Part shown: piece by piece, positions 7,440 through 15,064 of the stretch
How positions within the stretch are numbered: the stretch's first letter is position 1
Layout: every line of letters starts with the position of its first letter
NCBI GenBank assembly: GCA_003162635.1
Contig: PMNE01000030.1
Span: 86,757-128,687 of the forward strand
Direction of reading: 5' to 3'
Origin: Ignavibacteriota bacterium
Lineage (GTDB): Bacteria; Bacteroidota; Ignavibacteria; UBA10030; UBA6906
Length of the DNA: 41,931 nt
The notes under the pieces: model-generated
What the model was told of the DNA's origin: nothing
Databases searched by the model: none
Seen by the model: the letters and a program-made list of their open reading frames with translations, nothing else
Translations under genes and position numbers: made by a program

Positions 7440-8681
7440 ATGGCTACCATCCATCCCTTTAAGGGATTCCGTCCGCTCACCGAGCTCGCCGCCAGGGTCG
7501 CGGCCCGTCCGTATGATGTGCTGAACTCGGAGGAAGCGCGCGCCGAAGCGGCCGGGAATCCGCTCTCCTTCCTCCATGTCGGCAAGCCGGAGATCGATCT
7601 CCCGCCGGAAACCAATCTCTACGATGAACAGGTGTACCAGAAGGGGAAGCAAAATCTCGATCGGCTTGTCAGGGACGGAATTTTGAAAGCGGATTTGCAA
7701 CCGAGTCTCTATGTGTATGCCCAGACGATGGGAGAGCACACGCAGTACGGAATCATGGGGTGCGCTTCCGTGCAGGAGTATCTCAACGATACGATCAGGA
7801 AGCACGAGCTGACACGGAAGGACAAGGAGGACGACCGGACGAAGCATGTGGAGGTGACGCAGGCGCATACGGGCCCGATCTTCCTGACATACCGCGCCCG
7901 TCCGTCGATCGATGCCCTCGTGACGGCGATCTGTAACACAAGAGCGGCGTTCGACTTCACCACCAATGACGGAATCAGGCATCAGCTCTGGGTGATTGCA
8001 GCGCAGGAGACGATCGGAAAGCTCACGACGGAATTTGCGCAGGTGGCAAACCTCTACGTGGCCGACGGCCACCATCGGTCGGCGGCAGCGGCACGCGTCG
8101 GAAAGGCAATGGCCGACAAGAATCCGCATCATCGCGGAGACGAGGAGTACAACTTCTTCCTCGCAGTCCTCTTCCCCCACAATCAGCTCCGCATCATGGA
8201 TTACAATAGAGTCGTGAAGGATCTGAAGGGGATGACGGCGGAGCAATTCCTTGCCGCGGTCGCAACAACGTTCACCGTCCGGAAAGCGCGGGGACAGGTT
8301 CGGCCGTCACGGAAGGGGGAGTATGGCATGTACCTGAAGGGGGAATGGTATGCGCTCCAGACGCCGGCATCGCTGACAGCGAACGCTGATCCGGTCGAGC
8401 GGCTCGATGTCTCAATCCTCCAGCGCCATCTTCTGAGCCCCGTGTTGGGGATCGGCGACGTGCGGACCGACAAGCGGATCGATTTCGTAGGGGGGATCCG
8501 AGGATTGGAAGAGCTTGAGCGGCGGGTGAATTCGGGAGAGATGGCGGTGGCGTTTGCACTCTACCCGACCTCCATCGAAGAACTGCTGGCGATTGCCGAT
8601 GCTGGAAAAATCATGCCGCCGAAGTCGACCTGGTTTGAGCCGAAGCTTCGCGACGGGGTGGTGGTTCACTTCCTTCGTTGA
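7440..8681 (+). CDS. DUF1015 family protein (COG4198), possible serine-metabolism enzyme
   Basis: A 413-aa protein of the DUF1015 family. Recognisable landmarks are FKGFRPL and ARPYDVL at the N-terminus and VADGHHRSAAA near residues 207-215, the most conserved family motif. The reaction has not been proven to my knowledge. The DGHHR element resembles that of the ParB/sulfiredoxin-fold free-serine kinases (SerK, SbnI). Together with the aminotransferase upstream, this suggests a role in serine or phosphoserine conversion; that is inference. ATG 7440 follows GAGAG and gives the usual family N-terminus; the track's 25 extra residues cover the intergenic stem-loop. Cytoplasmic, with no signal peptide or membrane segment. 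Probably co-transcribed with the aminotransferase through the stem-loop. Confidence 0.85.
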   Translation: MATIHPFKGFRPLTELAARVAARPYDVLNSEEARAEAAGNPLSFLHVGKPEIDLPPETNLYDEQVYQKGKQNLDRLVRDGILKADLQPSLYVYAQTMGEHTQYGIMGCASVQEYLNDTIRKHELTRKDKEDDRTKHVEVTQAHTGPIFLTYRARPSIDALVTAICNTRAAFDFTTNDGIRHQLWVIAAQETIGKLTTEFAQVANLYVADGHHRSAAAARVGKAMADKNPHHRGDEEYNFFLAVLFPHNQLRIMDYNRVVKDLKGMTAEQFLAAVATTFTVRKARGQVRPSRKGEYGMYLKGEWYALQTPASLTANADPVERLDVSILQRHLLSPVLGIGDVRTDKRIDFVGGIRGLEELERRVNSGEMAVAFALYPTSIEELLAIADAGKIMPPKSTWFEPKLRDGVVVHFLR

Positions 8682-8807
8682 CGGCAATCTACTGGAGGTC
8701 TTCCATGAAGCCCACGTCGTTCCCGCCATTGTAAACACCGCAGGAACGGACGGAGAACTTTCCCCCACTCTGCTCGTCGTCGGCGGCTTCCTCGCCACCC
8801 GGCGGGG

Positions 8808-9461
8808 TCAGAGCTCCTTGATCAGCTTGACCACCTTCCAGATGAAGTTGACGTCCCGCTTCCTTACCGTCACCGGATCGAACTCCGGGTTCAGCGGAAT
8901 GAGATGAATATAGTTCCCCTCGAGCTTCACCTTCTTCAGCGTATCCTCGTCGTTCACACGAATAACGCAGATATCGCCGCTTCTCGCTTCCGCCTGGGGA
9001 CTGACCACGACGATATCCCCGTCTTCGATCCGCGGCGCCATGCTGTTCCCCTTCACTTTCAGGGCGAACGCTCCCGAATCCTTCACATCGTCGACTGTTA
9101 CATAATCGTCAACGTAGTCGGGGTGAAACATTGTCGCCACCTTGCCCGCGGGAACGGAGGAGATCACGGGAAGCTCTGCGCGACGCATGTTCCGGCGGCG
9201 ATGCGACGGGGATAGTTCGTACATGTTCGCAGGACGGGCCGGAGACGGGTACATTTCACCATCCCCCGTGAGAAGCCACGTGGGTTGGACGTTGGTCACC
9301 CGGGCGATCGTCGTGATCGCAACTCCGTCAGGTACCTGGTCTCCCCGTTCCCATCGCTGCAGCGTGCGGGTCACCACGCCGATCTTCGCGGCGAGTGTCG
9401 CCTGGTCCATTTCCTTCCTTTCCCTTGCACTCCGGAGCCGGTCGCCAATCGTTTCTTTCAT
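8808..9461 (-). CDS. XRE-family repressor with S24 self-cleaving peptidase domain (CI/LexA-like)
   Basis: A 217-aa repressor. Residues 1-62 form a lambda-repressor-type helix-turn-helix (LAAKIGVVTRTLQRWERG), so it is not LexA, which has a winged HTH. Residues 95-217 form an S24 peptidase: cleavage site A105-G106 (SSVPAGKV), nucleophile S140 (VKGNSMAPRI) and general base K176 (TLKKVKLEGN, which aligns with the LexA lysine). All parts needed for autoproteolysis are present, so inactivation by RecA filaments after DNA damage is plausible. Start 9461 was chosen because the track's 35 extra residues are encoded by the operator/promoter region. It is divergent from the DUF72 gene. Two palindromes between them are the likely binding sites, one abutting this gene's own start, suggesting autorepression. 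Confidence 0.88.
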   Translation of the reverse strand: MKETIGDRLRSARERKEMDQATLAAKIGVVTRTLQRWERGDQVPDGVAITTIARVTNVQPTWLLTGDGEMYPSPARPANMYELSPSHRRRNMRRAELPVISSVPAGKVATMFHPDYVDDYVTVDDVKDSGAFALKVKGNSMAPRIEDGDIVVVSPQAEARSGDICVIRVNDEDTLKKVKLEGNYIHLIPLNPEFDPVTVRKRDVNFIWKVVKLIKEL

Positions 9462-9471
9462 GATTACCCCG

Positions 9472-9487
9472 TCGACAATTATGTCCA
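9472..9487. promoter_or_regulatory. Operator-like palindrome 1 (repressor-proximal)
   Basis: TCGACA-ATTA-TGTCCA. The inner GACA/TGTC arms are perfect, and 12 of 16 positions match operator 2. It lies 11-26 bases upstream of the repressor start codon, where binding should block the repressor's own transcription. Likely bound by the XRE/S24 protein. Confidence 0.5.
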
Positions 9488-9495
9488 CTTTGCAC

Positions 9496-9524
9496 TTGAC
9501 AAGACGACAAATATGTCGTATTTT
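9496..9524 (+). promoter_or_regulatory. Sigma-70 promoter of the DUF72 gene with operator in the spacer
   Basis: TTGACA (9496-9501), 17-base spacer, TATTTT (9519-9524). Operator 2 fills the spacer, so repressor binding would exclude RNA polymerase directly. Predicted start is near 9531, 52 bases before the ATG at 9583. Confidence 0.6.
9504..9519. promoter_or_regulatory. Operator-like palindrome 2 (inside the DUF72 promoter)
   Basis: ACGACA-AATA-TGTCGT, perfect 6-base arms around a 4-base spacer. Its centre is 32 bp from that of operator 1, about three helical turns, so both sites face the same side of the helix. Shared core: CGACAANTATGTC. Confidence 0.6.
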
Positions 9525-9582
9525 CTCGGAGGCAATGTACGGAAATTCAGAGCGTCTGTCAAGCACTTTTTACGGAGGAAGT

Positions 9583-10497
9583 ATGGAGCGTGAGGGGACG
9601 GTTTTCGCCATCGGGACGGGAGGCTGGGAGCACGAAGTGTTCGATCACTGCTTTTATCCGCGGCCCGGAATGAGTTCGGCAGAGAAATTAGAATTCTACT
9701 CCCGCTATTTCTCGGCGACGGAAGTGCGGGCGACGTTCTGGGACGACCGGTTGACGGCAAAGGATGCGCGCGAGTGGGCTGAAGCCGTCCGTGGCAGGAG
9801 CGGCTTTGAGTTCAACCTGAAACTCCACTCCTCGTTTACGCACACACGGACGATCCGCCCCGAGGCCTCGCGGGGCGTGAGGGGCATGCTGCAGGAACTT
9901 TCGCGTCACAGCCGGCTCGGTTCGCTGTTGATCCAGTTTCCATACTCGTTCACCAACACGGGCGGAAATCGTTACCATCTCGTCCGCCTTGCGGAATCGT
10001 TTGCGGGATTTCCGCTCCACGTAGAATTCCGGCATGAATCATGGCACTTCAGCGGCCTGATGAATTTCCTGAAGGAAAACGGACTCGATATCGTCAGTGC
10101 CGACATCCCCCGGATCAGACGATACATGCCATTCATGGCAGGCACGGCAGGAGATGCGGCATACCTTCGGCTCCACGGGAGGAATGAAAAGGGATGGCTC
10201 CTGAACGGCTACGATGCGCGTTACGACTATCTTTACAATACGCGGGAGATACGTGAGCTCGGCAAGCGTCTCGACGCACTCACGCCGCGTTGCCGGAAGG
10301 CGACAGTCATCGCCAATAACAGCACGGGAGGGAAATCGATCCCTCTTGCCTTTCAATTGCAGGCGATTGTCAGAGAGGGGAAGCCGGTTCCCGTGCCGGC
10401 AGAATCGCTGAACGCCTTTCCCTTTCTTCGCCAGGTCGCGCAGCCGGAAACGGCGGAACCGCTCCTCTTGGATACAAACATCCGCAGCGCTGTGTAG
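9583..10497 (+). CDS. DUF72 (YecE-like) TIM-barrel protein
   Basis: A 304-aa cytoplasmic protein of the DUF72/YecE family, of unknown function and predicted TIM-barrel fold. Family landmarks seen: AIGTGGWEHEVF at the N-terminus, EFYSRYFSATEVRATFW, LLIQFPYSF, HVEFRHESW and YLRLHGRN. The start is fixed by GGAGGAA three bases before ATG 9583; the ORF-track version (9142) runs through the divergent repressor gene and cannot be right. It is the only gene on the plus side of the operator region, so it is the expected target of the S24 repressor. If that repressor responds to DNA damage, this would be an inducible DUF72 protein. A stem-loop follows the gene. Confidence 0.85.
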   Translation: MEREGTVFAIGTGGWEHEVFDHCFYPRPGMSSAEKLEFYSRYFSATEVRATFWDDRLTAKDAREWAEAVRGRSGFEFNLKLHSSFTHTRTIRPEASRGVRGMLQELSRHSRLGSLLIQFPYSFTNTGGNRYHLVRLAESFAGFPLHVEFRHESWHFSGLMNFLKENGLDIVSADIPRIRRYMPFMAGTAGDAAYLRLHGRNEKGWLLNGYDARYDYLYNTREIRELGKRLDALTPRCRKATVIANNSTGGKSIPLAFQLQAIVREGKPVPVPAESLNAFPFLRQVAQPETAEPLLLDTNIRSAV

Positions 10498-10519
10498 CGC
10501 CGCCGCCTCACAAACTTCC

Positions 10520-10545
10520 TCCGTTTCCTAATAGTGGGAAACGGA
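10520..10545 (+). terminator. Stem-loop after the DUF72 gene
   Basis: TCCGTTTCC (10520-10528), 8-base loop, GGAAACGGA (10537-10545): perfect 9-base arms 22 bases after the DUF72 stop codon. No T-tract follows, so it may be a transcript-end structure rather than an efficient intrinsic terminator. Confidence 0.4.
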
Positions 10546-10668
10546 AGATGGGCGACAGGCAAAAAGGGCCTTTTCCTCCCTCTGCCCCGCAGCTTCGCGC
10601 TGGACCAGCATGGCACGCCTGTTGCATCTCTCCGGGATTGATTCCCCTTGTGCGTGAAAGCTTCCCTT

Positions 10669-13600
10669 ATGCCTGACAGTCCTTCAGCTTCTGTCCCGAG
10701 CGAGAGCACTATCCCTTCCCTGCCGGCGCAGCTTGCCGAGCTGACCCAACAGCTTGAGGATGCCCGGGCGATCATCCGGCGCCTCATGAGCACGGAGCCG
10801 AGATCCCAGCGAGAACCTATCACCTTCGGACCGCTTCTCACAGAGTCCGAGAAGACGCTCCATGGAACGCTCCGTTCCTCGACCGTTTTGGTCTTCACGC
10901 TGGATGACCGCCTCCGGTACACGTGGTTCTTCAATCCACGCGATCCAAATGTGAAGAGGGGGATCGGGTTCGTCGGAAAAACCGATGACGACCTCTTTTC
11001 CCCCGAGAACGCCCACAAAATCACCACCCTGAAGCGGCAAGTCCTCCAATCAGGCGTTGGATCCCGCAACGACATTGTCGTTCGATCGCCAGACGGCGAA
11101 TGGGTCTACGAACTTGCCCTTGAACCCCTCAAGAATGCGGAAGGAACAGTCGAAGGGTTGAGCGGTTCCCTCCTCGATGTCACCGAACGTTCGCTGGCCG
11201 ACCGTGAGCTCCGCCTGCTTGCGCAGACGGTGGCGTCGACGCGCGACATGGTGGTCCTGACCGATCTGAGCGGGACGGTCCTCTTCGTCAACGACGCATT
11301 TCTCCAGGCACTCGGGTTCACATTCGATGAAGCGATCGGCAAAGATTTTTCCTTCGCATCGCCCCTTGGAAAGGATAAGGAGCTCCGTCACGAGATTCGC
11401 GAGGCGGCGCTTCATGACGGATGGCACGGAGAGTCAGTGGGGCTTTGCAAGGATGGCTCCACCGTTCCCGTTGATGTCTGGATTTCACAGGTGGAGAACG
11501 ACTCCGGGAAGCCGGTCGCGATGGTCGCGGTCGCGCGCGACATCACCGACGCCAAGAAGGCCCAGCGAATCCAGACCTCGATCTACAGGATCGCCGGCGC
11601 CGTCAACACCACAAAAGATCTGCAGGAACTTTACCGCGCGATCCATGAGATCGTGGGCGAACTGATGCACGCGGAGAACCTGTACATTGCCGTCAAGTCT
11701 GAAACAACGGGTCTGCTCAGTTTCCCTTATTTCGTCGACGAGGTGGATCCGCAGCCGCCCCCCCGCCTGCCTCACAAGGGTCTCACGGAGTACGTCATCC
11801 GTACCGGCAAACCCCTTCTTGCGTCCCCGGACGTGTTTAACGATCTCCTGAGCAGGGGCGAGGTGGAAAATCTCGGGACTCCCTCGCTCGACTGGCTCGG
11901 CGTTCCGCTGATCGCAGGCGGAAAGACGCTCGGCGCGCTCGTCGTCCAGACCTATGCCGGAGGAACCCGATTCCGCGACGAGGACCTGCGGATCCTGACG
12001 TTCGTGTCCACCCAGGTGGCGCTGGCCATCGACCGGAAGACGGCTGAGGAATCCCTACAGGAAAGTGAGCACCGCTACAGGAGTCTGTTCGAAGATGCGG
12101 GCATTTCGCTCTGGGAGGAGGATGCCTCCGCGCTGAAGCTCGAGCTCGACCGCCTCCGCCAGACGGGCGTGAGGGACTTCAGATCCTATCTCCTCGATCG
12201 CCCCGACGAGGCCATCCGGTGCATGCGTTTGATCAAGTGCCTCGACGTCAACCGGGCGACCGTGGCTCTCTATGGAGCCAGAGACAAGGATGAAATCCGG
12301 TCGCGCATGGGGGAAATTTTTCTACCCGAGGGGATCCCGCAATTCAGCGCCATTATTGCGTCCATTGCGGAATCTAACCTGCTCACGGCCATTGAGGCGG
12401 TCAACAGGACATTCGACGGCAGACTGCTCCATGTGGCGATCCACTTCTCCATTATGCCCGGACACGAGAACGACCTTTCCAAGATCATCGTGTCCATCGC
12501 CGACATCACAACGCTGAAGAATGCGGAGGAGGCGCTACGGGAGAGTGAAGCGCGCCTGCAGACGGTCTTCGAGAGTCTGCCGTTCGATCTCTGGGTGTGC
12601 GACGTCAACGGGCGGTATCTGATGCAGAACCCGGTTTCCATCGCCCACTGGGGAGACCACATCGGCAAGTATCCCCGGGACACCGGGCTGGATCCTGCCA
12701 TTGTCAAGGTGTGGGAGGAAAACAACGGCCGGGCGATAGCAGGAGAACTTGTCACCGGCGAACATCACTACGAACACGACGGCAAGACGATAGACGTGTA
12801 CAACATCGTCACGCCTGTCAAACGGGACGGCGCGGTGCTGGGAATCCTGGGACTCAACGTCGATATCTCGGAGAGGAAGGAATTACAGCAACAACTTCTC
12901 CAGGCGCAGAAACTCGAGTCCATCGGCACGCTTGCCGGCGGGATTGCGCACGACTTCAACAACATCCTCAGCATCATCATGGGCCACGCCTCGCTCCTGT
13001 CCGAGGTGGCCGGCAATCCTGCCAAACTTTCCCGCAGCGCCGCCGCAATTCAGAAAGCGGCGAAGCGCGGCGCCGCCCTGGTGCGCCAGATCCTCACATT
13101 CGCGCGCAAAGCTGATGCGACGTTCGAATCGGTCAACATCAACGAGATCGCAACGGAACTCGGGAAGATGCTCGAAGAGACTTTCCCTCGGACGATGAAC
13201 ATCGTTCTTGATCTTGCCGTCGATCTCCCCAGCATCGATGCCGACCGGACCCAGATGCACCAGACTCTTCTCAACCTCTGCGTCAATGCGCGCGATGCGA
13301 TGCCCCAGGGCGGGGTCCTGACCATCTCCTCCCGTCTCGCGTTTCCCCATGAGATCGCAGGCAAAACTTCTTCTTCGTTCATCTGCGTGACCGTTGCGGA
13401 CGACGGCAGCGGCATGGATGAGGCGACGCAGCGGCGGATCTTTGAACCGTTCTTTACGACGAAGGAATCAGGAAAGGGGACCGGATTGGGTCTCGCCGTG
13501 GTGTACGGCATCATGGAGAGCCATCACGGCTTCATCACCGTCGACTCCGTCTCCGGGCGAGGCACCGCCTTTCATCTCTTCTTCCCTGTTCCAGCCACAC

Positions 13601-14025
13601 ACATTGTCGAGCAACAAGCGGCAATAACGATGGAAGGAAAGGCGCAGGGGGGGACGGAAACGCTCTTGGTGGTGGAGGATGAGGAAATGTTGTGCGAACT
13701 CCTCCGGAACACCCTGGAAGCGGCGGGGTACACCGTCCTGAGCGCGAGCGACGGCGAACAGGCGGTCAGCATGTACGAATCTCTTGCGGATGACATCGCG
13801 TTGGTCATCACCGACATCGGGCTTCCGCGCATGAGCGGGCACGAAGTATTTCGCCGGCTCAGGGCAATGAAGCCGCAGGCGCGCGTGATTATCGCCACCG
13901 GCTACATCGAACCGGATGCGAAATCCAACCTCCTTGCGTTGGGAGCAAAGCACATCCTGCAGAAGCCCTATCTCCCGGAGGAGGTTCTCCGTTCGGTCCG
14001 GGAAGCTCTCACATCGAAGGGTTGA
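10669..14025 (+). CDS. PAS/GAF hybrid sensor histidine kinase with C-terminal receiver
   Basis: A 1118-aa two-component hybrid kinase. Order: short coiled coil (about 15-45), PAS (69-178), PAS (182-300), GAF (300-453), two further PAS-like regions (about 465-630 and 630-745), HisKA with phospho-acceptor near H760 ([11 protein letters not shown]), HATPase_c (N-box [11 protein letters not shown]1 [24 protein letters not shown]) and a receiver domain with phospho-acceptor near D1049 ([12 protein letters not shown]). There is no signal peptide or membrane helix, so it is a soluble sensor. The HDFNN-type H-box is typical of PAS-rich hybrid kinases. The track start (10648) is a TTG; ATG 10669 is preferred. 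No response regulator with an output domain is adjacent, so it is an orphan. Its stop codon directly abuts that of the convergent Y1-transposase-like gene. Confidence 0.92.
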   Translation: MPDSPSASVPSESTIPSLPAQLAELTQQLEDARAIIRRLMSTEPRSQREPITFGPLLTESEKTLHGTLRSSTVLVFTLDDRLRYTWFFNPRDPNVKRGIGFVGKTDDDLFSPENAHKITTLKRQVLQSGVGSRNDIVVRSPDGEWVYELALEPLKNAEGTVEGLSGSLLDVTERSLADRELRLLAQTVASTRDMVVLTDLSGTVLFVNDAFLQALGFTFDEAIGKDFSFASPLGKDKELRHEIREAALHDGWHGESVGLCKDGSTVPVDVWISQVENDSGKPVAMVAVARDITDAKKAQRIQTSIYRIAGAVNTTKDLQELYRAIHEIVGELMHAENLYIAVKSETTGLLSFPYFVDEVDPQPPPRLPHKGLTEYVIRTGKPLLASPDVFNDLLSRGEVENLGTPSLDWLGVPLIAGGKTLGALVVQTYAGGTRFRDEDLRILTFVSTQVALAIDRKTAEESLQESEHRYRSLFEDAGISLWEEDASALKLELDRLRQTGVRDFRSYLLDRPDEAIRCMRLIKCLDVNRATVALYGARDKDEIRSRMGEIFLPEGIPQFSAIIASIAESNLLTAIEAVNRTFDGRLLHVAIHFSIMPGHENDLSKIIVSIADITTLKNAEEALRESEARLQTVFESLPFDLWVCDVNGRYLMQNPVSIAHWGDHIGKYPRDTGLDPAIVKVWEENNGRAIAGELVTGEHHYEHDGKTIDVYNIVTPVKRDGAVLGILGLNVDISERKELQQQLLQAQKLESIGTLAGGIAHDFNNILSIIMGHASLLSEVAGNPAKLSRSAAAIQKAAKRGAALVRQILTFARKADATFESVNINEIATELGKMLEETFPRTMNIVLDLAVDLPSIDADRTQMHQTLLNLCVNARDAMPQGGVLTISSRLAFPHEIAGKTSSSFICVTVADDGSGMDEATQRRIFEPFFTTKESGKGTGLGLAVVYGIMESHHGFITVDSVSGRGTAFHLFFPVPATHIVEQQAAITMEGKAQGGTETLLVVEDEEMLCELLRNTLEAAGYTVLSASDGEQAVSMYESLADDIALVITDIGLPRMSGHEVFRRLRAMKPQARVIIATGYIEPDAKSNLLALGAKHILQKPYLPEEVLRSVREALTSKG

Positions 14026-14601
14026 TCAGCGCCGGGGGTGCCGGGGGCGCCGCGCCGTTTTGCCGAAGGATCTGCGGGGCGATTCTCCCCTCTTGCGGAA
14101 GTCCTTCCGTGGCTTCTCCGGTTTTTCCACGGAGGGATACACGAACGATCCCTGGAATTCATAGGCAGACGGACGCGCCGCCAATCCCGCCTTGACCGGC
14201 ATGTGGAAAACCTCATCTGCCACGACTCTGGTCTCCTCGGTCTTTCGCAGCACACGCTCCTGATATCTTCGTGCGAACATCGAAGCCGCAGGCGCAACAG
14301 CCGACTTTTCCCTCCCCCGGAAGCCCGAGAGGAAGTTTTTCATATCCGATGCTTCCGTTTTTCCCCTCACGACCATGACGAGGCGCTCGGGCAGAAAGCA
14401 GTACGCAATGACATCAAACTCATGCTCCTGCGCCGATTCCCGAAGCGCTCCCAGCGTCACAAGCGTCGATTCGCGCCGGCAGAGAGAAACCGCTTTGTGC
14501 CGGGGCAGAAGAGTAATCAAATACCGGTGCATCCCCTTGTAGTTGAATCTCTCCTTCTCCGGTGCCTCCTCGCGGAGGTGCATTTCCGTCACCATGCCCA
14601 T
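14026..14601 (-). CDS. Y1/RAYT transposase-fold protein with lost catalytic residues (probably domesticated)
   Basis: The 191-aa protein follows the layout of REP-associated tyrosine (Y1, IS200-like) transposases: YKGMHRYLITLLPRH at about 22-36, IAYCFLPERLVMVV where the family has AYxxMPxHxHLLV, YQERVLRKTEE, and MPVKAGLAARPSAYEFQGS where it has NPVRAGLV..P.DYP.GS. The HUH pair is replaced (PERLVMV), and the tyrosine expected just before NPV is missing (ADEVFHMPV). The protein should therefore not cut DNA, although the fold appears kept. The C-terminus is strongly basic (RKDFRKRG ... RRPRHPRR), suggesting nucleic-acid binding. Start: ATG 14601 is 9 bases after GGAGGG; the track's GTG 14604 is equally possible. 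I saw no terminal repeats of a mobile element. Confidence 0.7.
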   Translation of the reverse strand: MGMVTEMHLREEAPEKERFNYKGMHRYLITLLPRHKAVSLCRRESTLVTLGALRESAQEHEFDVIAYCFLPERLVMVVRGKTEASDMKNFLSGFRGREKSAVAPAASMFARRYQERVLRKTEETRVVADEVFHMPVKAGLAARPSAYEFQGSFVYPSVEKPEKPRKDFRKRGESPRRSFGKTARRPRHPRR

Positions 14602-14769
14602 CACATCAATCCCTCCAAGAGTCCCCCATCAACGCTGGCCGTCGCACCACTCACGTCGTTTGCCCGTTCCACGGGTATCCCTTCCTCTTCGTCGGTCCGG
14701 GATGCCGGCGTCTCTTACGGCACCGCAGGAGCGCGGAGTATCCCCCCCAATTGTTTCCCTGTCAACGGT

Positions 14770-15033
14770 TTATTCCGTGATCCCTTTATCCTGAAGATGT
14801 TTCCGAACCGCCGCAACGGCCTGCTCCTCGCTAACGAGCAGCCTGGCCCCGGCGCTTCGTACGCACATTTCCAGCGGGTCCTTTTTTGAGGTCAGCCAGC
14901 GCCACACGTTATATCCGAGTCGGTCGCGGTCGTGCGGTTCAACCACCGGGATATCGCGTACGCTGGCATAGGCAATCGCCTCCAGCGTCGTTGCATCGGC
15001 GGCGGTTACCGCTGCGGGTTTTTTGGTCGACAT
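14770..15033 (-). CDS. Small conserved-looking protein of unknown function (87 aa)
   Basis: I do not recognise this protein. It is 87 aa, mixed alpha/beta in appearance, with VRDIPVVEPHDRDRLGYNVW in the middle and a helical, charged C-terminus (EEQAVAAVRKHLQDKGI). There is no signal peptide or membrane helix. The track ORF is longer (start 15336) because the frame stays open through the upstream gene. ATG 15033 with AAGGAG five bases upstream is a clear start, 31 bases after the stop of the patatin-BamA gene on the same strand, so the two are probably one transcript. Base composition and codon use match its neighbours. Confidence 0.7.
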   Translation of the reverse strand: MSTKKPAAVTAADATTLEAIAYASVRDIPVVEPHDRDRLGYNVWRWLTSKKDPLEMCVRSAGARLLVSEEQAVAAVRKHLQDKGITE

Positions 15034-15064
15034 GCGTCTCCTTCCCCTCTCGTGAGTTGCTCGC

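Noticed and set aside
6261-8246. 661-aa minus-strand ORF opposite the aminotransferase and DUF1015 genes
   Set aside because: It spans two real genes and their gap and shows no domain; a shadow of GC-biased third positions.
8808-9461. Considered calling this LexA
   Set aside because: The DNA-binding domain is a lambda-repressor-type HTH rather than the LexA winged HTH, so CI-like S24 repressor is the safer name.
9142-9582. N-terminal extension of the DUF72 ORF
   Set aside because: It would run antisense through the repressor gene and across the divergent promoter; GGAGGAA and ATG 9583 give the family N-terminus.
14026-14601. Active insertion sequence
   Set aside because: Catalytic HUH and Tyr residues are missing and no flanking terminal repeats or target duplications were seen.
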